A stretch of 64,000 bases of DNA from Blepharisma japonicum (taxonomy: Eukaryota; Ciliophora; Heterotrichea; Heterotrichida; Blepharismidae), in assembly GCA_949751835.1 (NCBI GenBank), contig CATKHK010000003.1:434001-498000 (forward strand), given 5' to 3'. A program made the translations under genes and the position numbers. Positions 19,786 to 32,900 of the stretch are shown piece by piece (positions within the stretch are counted from its first letter, which is position 1; every line of letters starts with the position of its first letter). A model generated the notes under the pieces. It saw nothing but the letters and a program-made list of their open reading frames with translations. It was not told where the DNA came from and did no database searches.

Positions 19786-20681
19786 GATTATTAAATATAA
19801 ACCTAATATCTTCCACTAAAAGTATTATTTTTATTTGGACTAATAATATTTCATAAAATCTCAAATGCGATTCTTTAACTTTGCCAATTTATTAGGTGAT
19901 ACGATCCCAAACTATATAAGTAAATACTCCATATATAATATTTTATGACATTATATTTCCGTAAATATAATATAATTTATTTATTTTTATGATAATTTAT
20001 TATCTATTATGAGTGTAAAATTTTTTAAATTCAATTATTTTTAATTATATAATTATCTTTCTTCCAATTCTTTTAAGAAAAAAAATTTTCTATCAATTGT
20101 TATTAATTCGATAATTTTATTTATTTCCATTTCTTTTTATTACCATCTCATTACTTAAATTATCTTGAACAGGATTCTTAAAAGCACCAAAAATCTTACA
20201 GATTTGTTTGAAAGCTGCTTTTATTTTATTATTTGACTTTAACCGATTCATACGATATTGAGGAGAGTTAAATAGCACCTTCCTAAAAATTAAATTGCAA
20301 AAATCATCAAGTTTAGCATATGCTTTTAAATTTGACTACTCTAGCATTAAAGAAGAACAAGCAATCACACCAAAAATAATTTTCTCTGATAATTAAACTA
20401 ATAAAATGTTAAGCTATTTCTTTCACCATTTATCTTAATAAAGTTTAGATAAAATTAAGATTATAGGAAATAGCTTAAGTACTTACAAAAAATTTTCCTC
20501 AACCATCTAACTCATATAAATAATTTTCATCATATGGGATAAAAAAAATTACGAAGCTGTTAAATTGCAAACTTTAAATGTAAGGCGATCTATTTGATAA
20601 TTAGGCTGAATTAACTTCAAATATTCAATTGAAAAAAATAATAAAATATTTAATCATTGGCAGTGCGGCCAATATTTATAA
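19786..20681. other. Long intergenic region between divergent genes
   Basis: About 900 bases of very AT-rich sequence with many short TA-rich palindromes and A/T runs. No ORF beyond chance, no tRNA-like fold and no long repeat noticed. Probably promoter space for the dehydrogenase and for the large polycystin-like gene. Confidence 0.55.
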
Positions 20682-23600
20682 ATGGATATTTTGGTCTTCT
20701 TAATAATCTATGCGTTAAGCATAGTCGAAGGTTGCTGGCATAACTGCTCTCTAAACACAAATGATTGCATAAGTTGCTTGGTTGAGCAAAAAGCTCATAG
20801 TCTTAATAGTCAAACTGGCAATCTTTGCGACTTATGAGATAGCTCGAGCTGCTCCACAGGGTACTATTCCGCATCAATAATTCAGAAAGAAGTAATTATC
20901 AATGATAATTTAGGTGAAAAACTGCTGAATCTAAGCTTTACTCTCCCAAGCAGTTTTCATATTTATTTCACAGAATTTACTATAGGGGAAAAAAATGAAA
21001 GCAAATGCGCTATTTATCCTAGCGAAAAAAATGATTTTCAACTTGGAGTACAAATCAGCTCAAAGGATACCAAATCAAAAAGCCTAATTTGGCTAATTGG
21101 TGAATTTATTGATAGCCAATTTCGTGGGTTTATTGATTTTAAATCCTTTTATGAATTTCCTTCCAAATTTAGCATTGATTGCTTAGAAATCCCTAGCCCA
21201 GAAGATTGTGAACAGTGCAATAATTTATGTCCTGTTTGGATGTGACCAAATCGCTGCCAAAGGCCGTTTAAACGTTTTTTAAGCTCATGCAGCTTTCCAT
21301 GTGCCACTTGTTGGAACTCAGGCACTGCCAGTTGCATAACTTGTATGGAACCTTATTATTACTTCGATGGGTATTGCTATACAGCTTGCCCAAGCGGTGC
21401 AAAGGCAGCAACAAGTTATTACAACTCAAAGTTTTGTCGTGAAAATTATATTCATAATGATTATTTTGATTTTTATCAGATTGAAGTTGCAGATGAAGCA
21501 TACACCATCGGGAGCATATCTGGTGGCATTGGTCCAGTCTTTTGAAGTGAAAGAGGATGATATTTTGATGGCACCAACTATTATAAAAGTACTTTTTCCT
21601 ACAGTTTTTTCTTCACTATTTCATTCTTTGTCCTGCTTGAAGATTCTCATGATGGTTCTTATTCTGATACTATAAACTACATATTTAGCACTTCAACAGA
21701 TTCATCTTTTGAATGAGGAGTTTATGCTCAATGGTTTGAACAAGGTAATTTTTATTTCAAAATTAAAGAAAACTATTCCCCAACATTTTGATCAAGTAAT
21801 AATCCAGTCCAAGACCATAAGCATTGGGTTCATTATATGCTTGCTTATCAAAAACAGTCTGACTACACAGGCATGACCATAATTTATAAAGATAACAGTG
21901 TTCTTGTGGGTTCGGTTTTAATACCAGATGCTGGGAGTTTTCATACAAACTTCAATAATAACAAGTATATTGGAGCCAATCCAGATGTAGGCTCTAATGG
22001 GTTTAAAGGCTTTATGTATTATTTCCATTCTTACAATCGTGGAAGCTATATTGGTATTGGGGCTGTTGAAACAACCTTTATATGCTCTCAGGGACACTCC
22101 GATGTTCAATGCAATTTATGTCCTCATTGGACAAATACTTGCATTAATAATTGCCCTCATGATTCTATTTTTGACCCAACTACTAGTCAATGTACAAAAT
22201 ATTCTTGTGATAACTGCAGCGGAGGATGCCCAAATGGAATTTCTTTTACAAATCAATGCAAGCCATGCGTAGTTTCTGATGATGATTGAACTGAGATATA
22301 TCTTAATTGCAGAACTTGCACAGGACGTGATTCTTGTTCTTCGTGCATAGATTCCACTTATAGTTTTAATTTTGGAATATGCATACCAGGTTACTACGAT
22401 TTGTGTGATGATTCTGATACCTCTTGCTCAGAAGAATGCTGGTCAGGAAGCAGTTCACCTACGTGCAGTTGAAATGTTAATTTTAATCCAAATGGGCCTA
22501 TTTTTGCGCTGTATTTAAATAAGATTGAAGGAATTCCTATAGATAAGATCAGTGGTATCCCAGTCCGTGCCGGCAATTCAGATGATTTTTATCCAAACTA
22601 TGACTCCAATGACCCAAAAGCTACATATCTCAGAGGATACTATTTCGATGGAAATGCTTATATGGAGCTTCCTCCTTATGACGGAACTCCTTTAACATCT
22701 TCAAATCGCCTGATTTTCGCTCAATTGTTTACATTTTCTGTATGGATATGAAGTCCAGAGACATATACTAAAGATGTGCAGTGCATTTTTGCCAAAGTTG
22801 ACCCAAATTTTAATACAATTTTTGCATTTTCTTTTGCTAATAAGAGCTCTCTTATGGTGCAGTATAGGGCCAAGATAAATATGAACAAAGAGTACCATTT
22901 AGAAGCTGTATGCGATACTAGCATTTCTCCATCTTTTTGGTATCATATTGGAGTTGCTATTCATTTTGATGATTATATCACAACCCCAGTATTTCATATC
23001 AATGGATTCTCAGCATTTAGAAATAGTGACGTCTCTTCTGTCTCCACTAGGGATTGGTATATGAATAAGTTTGTAGACGCACATGACTATTTTATGACTA
23101 TTGGGACATATAAAATAGGATACAGCCAATTTGCTGATTCTTCTAAGTGGCTGACAGGGTATATTTACAGTATAAAAATATGGAATGATGCCATTGATCC
23201 TGCTATTAATGAAATTCAAAACAATTGTGGTGGCTGATGCTCACAAATAGGCGGAATCACAATGAATATATGTCCAAGTAATTGAGATGGAAGTGCAACT
23301 GCTGGGCAATGCTTGCATTCGACAGCTATAGATAGTTATGACACATATGATGACCTAGCTTGGATATCTACTGCTTGTGATTCAAACTGTTCTAGTAAAG
23401 GATGCAGAGTCAATACAGACAAAAATTGCAATTTGTGTGGAAGTCCGCTATGTGCGGTGTGCAATGACTACGCAAATACAGCAAATGCTTGTCAGTCCTG
23501 TGTTAGTGGAGCCCAACGAGACTCAAATGGTTTATGCTACTGTCCAAGTCCTCTGGTATTTGATTCTGATCTCCAAACATGCACCAAATCAAGCTGGTCT

Positions 23601-26600
23601 TATGATTGCTATCATTGTTCTTCTTTTTCAATGGGTAGTTCTTGTCCAAATTGCATGCTAAGCTCTTGCATCAATGCCCAAATTGATTTAAATGATTCTT
23701 CTAATTCAATTTTATTATGTCCATTGGGATATAAGCTTTCTGGAGCAAGCTGCGTTGCTGTGAAAAAAGATCAGCTAGTTGTCCATTATATTTTTAATAA
23801 GCAAACAGAAACTATAGCTGACTTAATAAGTGGATATAGGGCTTATATAGGTACCAATACCAACTCAATTGCTTTTCCAATTTCTGTATATCAATCTGGA
23901 CTCTACTTTAATGGGAACGTATATGCATCTTTGCCACCGAACAATGCAGATTCAAGGAGTTTGATTCTTGGAAATGTTTATAGTATACTTATATGAGCTA
24001 GACCTCAAAGCAATACTAGTTCATATCTGCTAAGTAAAGAGAATGCATCAAGCTTAAGAATGCTTTTTGGGATTACTTCTGCTTTACTCCCAACTTCAAT
24101 CCATAAGCTCTATACCAATTGTGGCAGCGATTCATCATTCCAAACAACAACGTTTTCTGGCTCAAGTCCAAGTCTTAATTCATGAATATATTACGAGTTA
24201 TTCGTACAAAAACAAAGTAGCCGAGTTCTTACTGTCTCTCTTTCCTACAATCTAAAGCCTATCGCTACGTCTACTTACAATGAAGTTCTTCTTAAAGAAG
24301 CCGCTTCAGATGTTTTCATTATCGGGAAAAGTTCCTCTAAAAACTCTTTCTTTATAGGATTTATATATGAAATCGAAATTTTAAATTTCAAGGCTGATGC
24401 ACTTTTACCGTCTACACTCTCCACGAACTGTGGGTGTGATGCTTGCGCTAATTTGTCTGGGTCAGGATCTGATTGCTTAACTTCCTGCAATTATAATGAG
24501 TTTTATAACAGTGGAAGTTGCACTTCTTGCGCTAGCAAGTGTAATTTTGGATGCATGAGAAATTCTGATTGTATAAAAAATGAAGATAATCTTTGCTTAA
24601 GTTATACTGGGTTTAATAAAGCAGAATGCACAACTTGCATAGACGGAGCAGCAGGATCTGGAAACGGCTGTGAATGCATTGCTCATTTCCATTTTGATTC
24701 AGCTAGTAATTCTTGTGTGTGCAATAATAATTTAGTGTTTGATTCTACAACTGGGGCTTGCTCATGCACTCCAAATTGGGTAATTGACCCATCAACTGGG
24801 GATTCGTGTATATGTGCCACTAATTCTGTATTAAATACAATCACAAACCAATGTGACTGCCCAACATATTCAAGCTTTGACAAGGGAATGGACTTGTGCA
24901 AGTGTATGAATCATTCAATTCTTGACGAACATAATAATATTTGTAATTGTATCCAAGGATTTCATCTAGTTAATAGTCAATGCATCTGTATAGACCGTTC
25001 AATTTACGACCAATCAAATGATTTATGCAGATGTGCAACCCAATCCATTTATAACTCCGAAGCAAATACTTGCGACTGTGTAATAAATTCAATTTATGAC
25101 TCAAAAACCAACTCATGCAAATGTATAGCACAATCAGCTTATAATTCAAATACAAACTCATGTGATTGTGCATCGAATTCAAGCTTAGACCAATCAAATA
25201 ATATTTGCAAATGTATTGAATTATCCATATATAAATCATCCACAAATTCATGCGACTGCATTGCTAATTCAAGCTTTGACCAAGCATCGAGCTCATGCAA
25301 ATGTGTAAGCCAGTCTATTTATAACACAGCAACAGAAGCTTGTGATTGTGCTATAAATTCAAGCTTTGATCAGGAAACAAATTCATGCAAATGTATTGAT
25401 CATTCCACTTATAATGCAGGGACGAATTCATGTAATTGTGACTATTCATTCGAGCTTAACGGTGGAGTCTGTGCAGCTTCGAATTGCACTTATCATATAC
25501 AAAACAATGAGGTGGCTGCTTATTTTTCAACTGATTATACTTCTCTTATCTTTGATATGAAATATCCACTGTTATCTTCTATGCCAAAAACTTGTACTGG
25601 ACTGTTTAAAGGCAGTGATTTAGCCAAATTTGGGAGTTCTCCTAGTTGTTCTTGGACTTCTGATATGATGAGTTTAACTGTGGTGTTGGGAGATAGGGCA
25701 ACTGTATTAAATGATGATGTAAATTTCTTATCAGGAGTTTTATATTCAAGTAAAATTATTTGTGGGTATACTTCAGCTATAGTTGTTACTGCAAAAATAA
25801 CATATAAATATCCAAAACCACCGATTTCTCCACAAGTTACTCTTACTGCACCTTCTCAAATTTTATATGGCTGTGATGGCTTAGATATCTCTACTAGTGA
25901 GCCTAATGGAGGTTACAATAGGCCGTTAAGTTACTCTTGGGCATTCAGCTCTAGTCCTACGGTTGCAGCATTGAGTTCAAGTGCGAGCTACTCATCTTCT
26001 ATTACAAAAATTAGCATTTCAAAGGCTAATCTTGGAGTAACTAAAGCCATTATATCTCTTACAGTTATTAACTGGCTTGGAAATTCTGCTACAGTGACTA
26101 AAACTGTAAACATTCTTGATGGAAAAGATCTAGCTGTCACTATAGATGGTGATGCTCAGCTTCAATTAAAAACATCTCAAAGCAGTTCCATATCTCTGAG
26201 CACATCAAGCAAATGTCCTGGATCTCATTCCTATGAATATTCATGGCGCCTCGTCAATAAATCAGGAGCTCATGCATACGTAAATGAATCCCATCTTTGG
26301 AGCTCCCAAAAAAACTCAACTATTCTATACTGCCAAGGAGCCCTCTTTAAGCCAGGAGTCTATACTTTTGAAGCAAATGTCATTGATACCTTAAATCCTC
26401 TGCTATCTGGGAATATTCAATTCGATATAAATTATTCTCCATCCGATCTAATTGTTACTTTCTCTGAAAGTACAATGACGTCTATATATCTTGAAGATTT
26501 AAAAGTCGATGCGAATGTTTTAGATCCAGATAACTTGACTGAGCCAGTGAACTATTTATGGTCTTGCAAGAAAAATGGATCAGATTGTTCAAAAATTATA

Positions 26601-29219
26601 GTAAATCAAACAGATTCAGTTCTAAATGTTAAAGGAGAAAATATAGCATTAGATGCGCCTTATGTGTTTAGCATTACTGTGACAAAAAATTCAAGGTCAG
26701 CTACTTCGTCAGTTCAAGTTAATGTGCTTGATAGAACAGGGCCTCCTATGAACCACTCACCAATACCAAACTATGTAAATTGTGGGGAAGATTTTGTTTT
26801 ATGGGTGTATCCGAGTAATAGTAATGCATATACTTATGCTTGAAATATAATCCAAGGAGAAAATTATACTATTCTAGGTTATATGGATTCCAACTCAATT
26901 GGATTTAAAGCTAATTCTCTTGATTTTGGAGAAACTTATATACTTGAGCTTTCAGTATCTAACCAAACAGGTGGAAATTGGAAATATTGATATTCGCTAA
27001 AGACAGGTGGCGCTCCTACAGGAGGATCATTTTCAGTATCTCCGAGTTCTGGCATTGAATATTCCACAGTTTTCTATTTATCAGCCCCAAGATGGCAACA
27101 TCCCTCTGGAGAGCAGCTTAATTACCAATTTGGGTATATTTCTGATAACGATGAAATTCCATTAAGCATAAGAAGCAGCTCCTCTTATCTTTACACTACA
27201 CTTCCTTATGACTCTTCCAATTTGCAATTATACGTAAAAGTTATTGGCGAAGATAGCGGATATACAATTTTAACAAAGAATATCACAATTTCCCAAAATT
27301 CATCACTTGCTACTACTGATGTAATTACAGATCTCCAAAATAAATTAAACCAAAAAACTATTGATATACCTTCATTAGTGACTTCTATGAATTCCGTTAC
27401 CAATAAAGTCATAAAAAACTCTAATGCAACTATAGATGAAGTTAAAACAGCTAGATCCTTATCCCTTATTGGAATAAACCAAATTATCGATTTAGTTACA
27501 GTTATTGATTATAATCATTTGCAAACAGTAACAAAAATATTGGAAAAAACAACTTTAAGGGTGGATCAATTGGTAGATGAAGATAGTAGTAGTAATGCTC
27601 TTGATATTGCATCTAAATTATTAGAAAAAGTTAAAGCAAATAATATTACTTTAGGAACAGAAATGAGGAGCTTGTTTATGAATGTTATCGGCCAATGCTC
27701 AAATATAAATGAAACTACTGCTACTAGCGATCCATCTTTACTACATCAAACAACTCAGAACCTTCTTAATCTTTATAAAACTGCAAGCAGCTCAATGACG
27801 ATAGGACAAACATCGACCAGTGACTCCCAATATATGCATACAGTCGTCCAAGTATTAAACTCAAACTCAATTGCAGGATATCAAAGTCCTAAAAATTCCA
27901 GCTATATTGGCAGCTATTCAATTCCCAGCAATGTGAATCTAGAAATTTCCTCCGATATAATTGGAATAATGTATGCATTTATCATTTATGATAATCCTGA
28001 TAATTCAAGTTCCTCATCAGACTCAAGAGGCATTGATTTTTCTGCCATTGGAGTCACAGAAGAAGGTAACACAACTCTTCAGCTAGATTTTTCTCCAAAT
28101 TATGCAAATATTTCAATTCCATTATATTCTCAAGTTAGCAGTGATGAAGTTCAATGCTCTTATTATACTAATGGGATATGAAGCACAGAAGGATGCAAAC
28201 TTGTATCGTTCGAATACCCAACTGCGCTTTGTCAGTGTAGTCACGCTTCTTTATATTCAGCATTAAATGTTGTTAGCAATGATGATAAGGATACAGTGGC
28301 CTCTTGGTATGGAGTTTTTTATTATTCTTTGAGTCTTTGGATCTTTTATATCATCACTTCCATTGCTTTCGCGTATCTTGATAATAAAGAATGAAAATCA
28401 TTGTTTGTGACCACAAATATTTTAAGCGAAGGTAAAGATTCCATTTCACCTGCACCTTCTCCAGTTGAATATAAAGTAAGAAAAGCATATCCATCATTAC
28501 AGATTTCTGAAAGTGGTGATAATTTGTTTGAAAGCCAAGAAGAATCGAAATTTGAAGACACTACTTTTAAAATAAGCGAGAATATAAGCTCAGTCGAAAA
28601 AATTGATAGTGAACCAAATGATAGGAAGGAAGAAAAAGCATTTGATAACTCTGTTATTTCAGTTGATCCTTTAAAAATGAAGGAGCCTTCATTAAAAATT
28701 AAAGCTCTACGCCATCATTATTTTATATCATGCTTTTTCTTTTACATTCCTTATTATAGAAGAACAGCAAGATTTTCGTTGATGATTTTTTCATTGAGTT
28801 TACAGGCTTTATTATACGGCATTTTTGCTGATTTTTATGGGTCTGGGGTTTCAGATACTAAAGACTATGATCTTGATGATATTGGCCCTCAGATTGTTTT
28901 CGCATTTGCAATGCCGGTAGCTACTAATTTATTAGCTAGCTTGGTAGGATGAAAACTATTTCGAAATGAGATTAAGGTTACTCTTGGATTTATTACTAAA
29001 AATGATTCGAAAAGTAGCTTTTTTGGGTATACAATTTGCATGATCATTATTTTTACAAATGTGTGGGCGAGCTATTTGATTGCAGATGACATGGATGGAA
29101 ACTCTTCAAAAGTCTGGATAATTATGGTATATACAGGTGTTGGATTCGATTTCTTTGTGGTGCAAATAGTTAAAGTGCTATTTAGACTTTTGGTTTTTAA
29201 AGGGATTGCAATTAAATAA
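20682..29219 (+). CDS. Polycystin-1-like REJ/GPS membrane protein lacking the channel part
   Basis: 2845 residues in one frame when TGA is Trp (more than 15 such codons). Order: signal peptide (1-18); Cys-rich part; three concanavalin/LamG-like domains (about 275-465, 600-845, 1025-1250) separated by furin-like Cys-rich stretches; a 45-bp (15-residue) Cys repeat array (about 1330-1590); an REJ region (about 1705-2105); a GAIN-like region; a GPS motif (about 2500-2528, C-x10-C-x-C-x-H with LCQCSHASLYSA); then about five membrane spans (from 2541, and between 2690 and 2835). This matches the first part of polycystin-1/REJ proteins, but no PLAT domain and no PKD2-type six-span channel follow, and the protein stops right after the fifth span. 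Likely a large surface receptor, self-cleaved at the GPS. In-frame 15-nt introns without stops could still be hidden. Confidence 0.8.
24676..25440 (+). repeat. Tandem 45-bp repeat coding for Cys repeats
   Basis: About 17 units of a 15-residue motif, roughly C-x-C-x3-S-x-[FY]-[DN]-x3-N-S. The last eight or nine units are close to exactly 45 bp and very alike, while early units vary by one or two residues. Units alternate 'SSFDQ' and 'SIYN' types, so the recent expansion unit was probably a 90-bp pair. Confidence 0.85.
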
Positions 29220-29250
29220 AATTATTAAAATATGGTTGCTTTATAATAAT

Positions 29251-29764
29251 CTAAATTGTGATAGCTTTATATAGGATTGAATCCGCAAGAAAGTTGGTAT
29301 TTATTAGCATGGAAGATCATATTTTAAAAAGACTTTGTGATTTAAGTAAGGTAGAGATAGTAGTAAGTCTGAAGCCATCAGATTCAAATGGTGGAGATAC
29401 AAGATTACTGGGTATAGTCTTATCAAAGCCGTGTAGGAGTATTGGCCAAGGCAATGGGTATGAGATATGAAGATTTAGCCATCTATTATCTTTAACAATA
29501 AAAAAGTCTTTAGGTCTAAAGTCCTGAGTTCGACGCAAATCAAAATCTAATAAATCAACAAATCTTATCATTTTAATAAAAAGATATAAAAACAAGTTTT
29601 TAATGTTGGCATCACTCCAAGGTTTAAAATTTATTAAAAAATTACATTTATTTTTCTTTTTCGAAATTCTGAACAATAATTATAATTTTATAGGTTTTCA
29701 TCCATCCCTAAATATAATGAATCATGCCTATATTGAACTTTTTAGGTTTTCTATTAATATATAA
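29251..29764. other. Overlapping open frames on both strands, unclear gene
   Basis: With TGA as Trp, the plus strand is open from 29258 to 29764 (168 codons, ATG to TAA) and the minus strand from 29676 to 29251 (141 codons). The core at 29340-29540 is richer in G+C than the flanks, as coding sequence here usually is. The minus frame has a plausible composition (RFVDLLDFDL then NLHISYPLPWPILL), the plus frame becomes low-complexity after 29570. Neither product is recognised. One strand may be a real small gene or a gene relic; I cannot choose. Confidence 0.35.
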
Positions 29765-29967
29765 TTGCTCTTAAAAGCTTAAAAATTACATATCTCAATA
29801 TAAGTATTTTTTTGGCTTTTATGAAAGAATAGGTGGCTTTGTTCAGATAGTTCAATAATAAACTCGTCAATATTATTGAATAATAAGCAGTATATATTTG
29901 ATTTAATTTTAACTGATTAAGCCTATTTTTTTTAAAAATCTGTTTAATTTTTGTATAATTTCCATTT

Positions 29968-32900
29968 ATGATAGAGTTGAACGAAGAAGGAGATGAAATT
30001 TCAGGTTACAAACAAAATTTTTGAAAGATAAAGGAAGAAAAATCAATCAAAAATTCTATTTTTGAGCTTTATAGTAGGCTCTACTACAAAAGGAATTATG
30101 ATGAAAAAAATGTATTGAGACAGAAAGTTGAAATAGTTTTTGACAGCACTATTTGGTGTTTTCAAATTATGAGCTTATTATGAATCCCTAACCTTTCAAT
30201 CAAGGACTGAAGCGAGACCATGCTTATATGAGAAGCTATTGGATATTTTAAGCTCGATAATACATGCTTAGAACTTGGATTAGTTAGTGGGTGCTTTTTT
30301 ATAGCAATTTTGAGCACTTTTATTATTAGTTTAGGTATTATTGTTTTAGGATTTATGATTTATCACTCTTACAATATTCCAGAGTTTACTTTTCGAATAT
30401 TGAAATTCTTTTTGTATTTATGAACTTCATTTCTCATAATACCTTCTATGGAGCTATTTGCCATTTTTCTAAAATATAATTTTTGGCCTCAAAAATATGT
30501 CTTAGAATATAAAAATAATAATGAAATTGGCAAATTTGAGACAAGTACTTTAAATCAAGTTCTAATTGCTTTTGCAATGGTTATTAGCTTTCCTTTACTT
30601 TTTTTTCATACAGAATTTTCAGGAGAAATTCGGCATTTTATGAGTTTCAAAATAATAAATGCAAAGGCACACTCAAAAATAGACAGAAATATAGCAATTT
30701 TCACATATCTTTTCCCATGTATTTATGCAATATTCGCTACGGATTATATCATTTATTTGCAAATTTTTGCTATGACTATTGCAGGTCTTCTTGCCTTAGA
30801 AGCCTTAATATACTTGCCTTATTACACACGATACTCTAATTGTGTTTTAATTCTTAGGATTTTTATTATTGCTTTTGTGTCATTTTCTTTCCTTTTGGGA
30901 TGTTTGGCAGATAATTCCTTAGCTATTTCTATAATAGCAATACTTTTAGGACCACTTTTGGGTACATTTATTATAAGATTTGTACCAAACTTATTAAATG
31001 CCACAAATATCCCAAATAGCTTAACAGAACTCAATTCTCAGTATGATCTGGAAAAATCTTTAAGGTCTGCTTTGTGTAAAAACGATATTGAGAATAAAGC
31101 TCAAATAATTTATATGTTCGAAGATTTTTTCATGAAAAACGTATTGAATAGAGGAAAATTTCAAATCATATGAATTACAAATTACTGTTTTTATGCATTA
31201 AAAGATGAAAATTTAGCAAAAATTAAATTAAGTAAGGCTAGAAGTATTTCTGAATGAGGTCTCGAAGCTAACTATCAACAATATTTATGTGATCAAAATA
31301 TATTATTCTCTTGCTTAGGTGAGAACACACAGTTTTCAAATTATTTTCAAAAACTTAACATGATAAAAAGAGAAGATAAAAAGATGTGCTTAAATTCAAT
31401 TAAATTTTTAAATGAAATGGTTTCACCAAGTCCAGACCTTCATAAACTCAAAATGCATTTAAATGTTGTTTATAGCAAGATTTTGCTATTAAATAAGGAA
31501 TACAGCCAATTAACAACAAAATATTCGAACATGAGAGAATCTCTTACTTTGTATGCTTCTTATACTAGAAATATAATTTATGATGCTGAGAAAGCAACTT
31601 TACTTGACTACAAATTAAAATCCCTTGACAAATTTATTGTCACCTCTATAAATGATTCAAAAGATTTTAGCTATTTTAATGAAAATAATGCGATTTTAAT
31701 GTTTTCAACTGAAAACGAAAATTTTGGTTATTGCCTTTTTGGAAATGAAAAAGCTGCAGAAATTTTCAAGCTTCCTTTGTCAGAAATTATTGGTAACAAT
31801 GTTTTAAATTTTATCCATCCTCACTATAGGAATGAAGTTAAGAAGGTAGCCAGTTCATTTATTTGGTATACTTCAAGCTCAGAAATTAATTTTGTCGAAG
31901 GATTTTTTTGGCATGCCCCATCGGCTGGTTTATTGGAATGCGTAGGGAAAATAGCTACTACATCGATGAATAATTTATTTGTTGGCTTAATAGTTTTTAA
32001 GTTAAAATCAGTCAACCATCAGATTGCATGGCTTACAGAAGATAGAGATATTTGCTGCTATACAAATGATTTTCTTAAAATGATTAAAAAGTCTAATATT
32101 AATTTGGTTGGATGCAATATAAAAAAATTATTTTCTGATTTAAGAGAGGATTTGCAGTTATTTACTCCTTACCATTTATCAAATTTTGAGAAAGAAACTG
32201 CTCTAATTGTTGGTTACTACAATTTTTACACAATGAAAATGCCTTATGCAATATTAACAAGTGATTATGAAGAAATTAAAAACTGAAAAAATGAAGCTTT
32301 TAGCCATCAAAATCATCTAGAAATTTTACAAGAAAGCAGTTCTTTATGTTTAATAAGCTCGAGAGAAAATACATTATTTAATTTTGAGAGTCAACCACAT
32401 CAAGAAGATATTTATATAGATTCTAACATGAATTTATGTCAGTTGAATGATGAATGCTACTCTGATGAAAGCAATAATGCGCTATCAGACAAAAACGCAG
32501 ACGATAAATCTAATAAATCAGAATACACTGTTCATGATAAATACATTGATACAATTAAAAAATCGTCAAGATCAACTAATATTTTGCAGATTGCTTTTGG
32601 CTTAACAGTGATTTATAATTAGTACCTAGTTATACTATGTGTGAGCACAGCAATTCTAATATATGCTTATTATAAAATAAACTTAGTGAGTAATATTGAC
32701 CTTTCAATTGCTGTGGGAAAAGCAGGTATAAACTTTCAATCCATTGGCTTAGTTTCAAAAATGCTTTGGATTCTTTATTATTTTGACAGTTCAGGTTCAA
32801 CCCCTTTAGAGTTAACCTTTTGGAAAGATTTTTACAATATTTTGTCTGAGTTGGAAAATGTAAGCTTGAATTTAACTTCAAATTTTAATAATTGAAATTA

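Noticed and set aside
19786-20681. Possible excised-sequence (IES) or centromere-like DNA
   Set aside because: TA-rich palindromes are common in all intergenic DNA here; no paired terminal inverted repeats with TA boundaries could be identified by eye.
24700-25440. CRISPR-like array
   Set aside because: Repeats are contiguous 45-bp coding units with no spacers.
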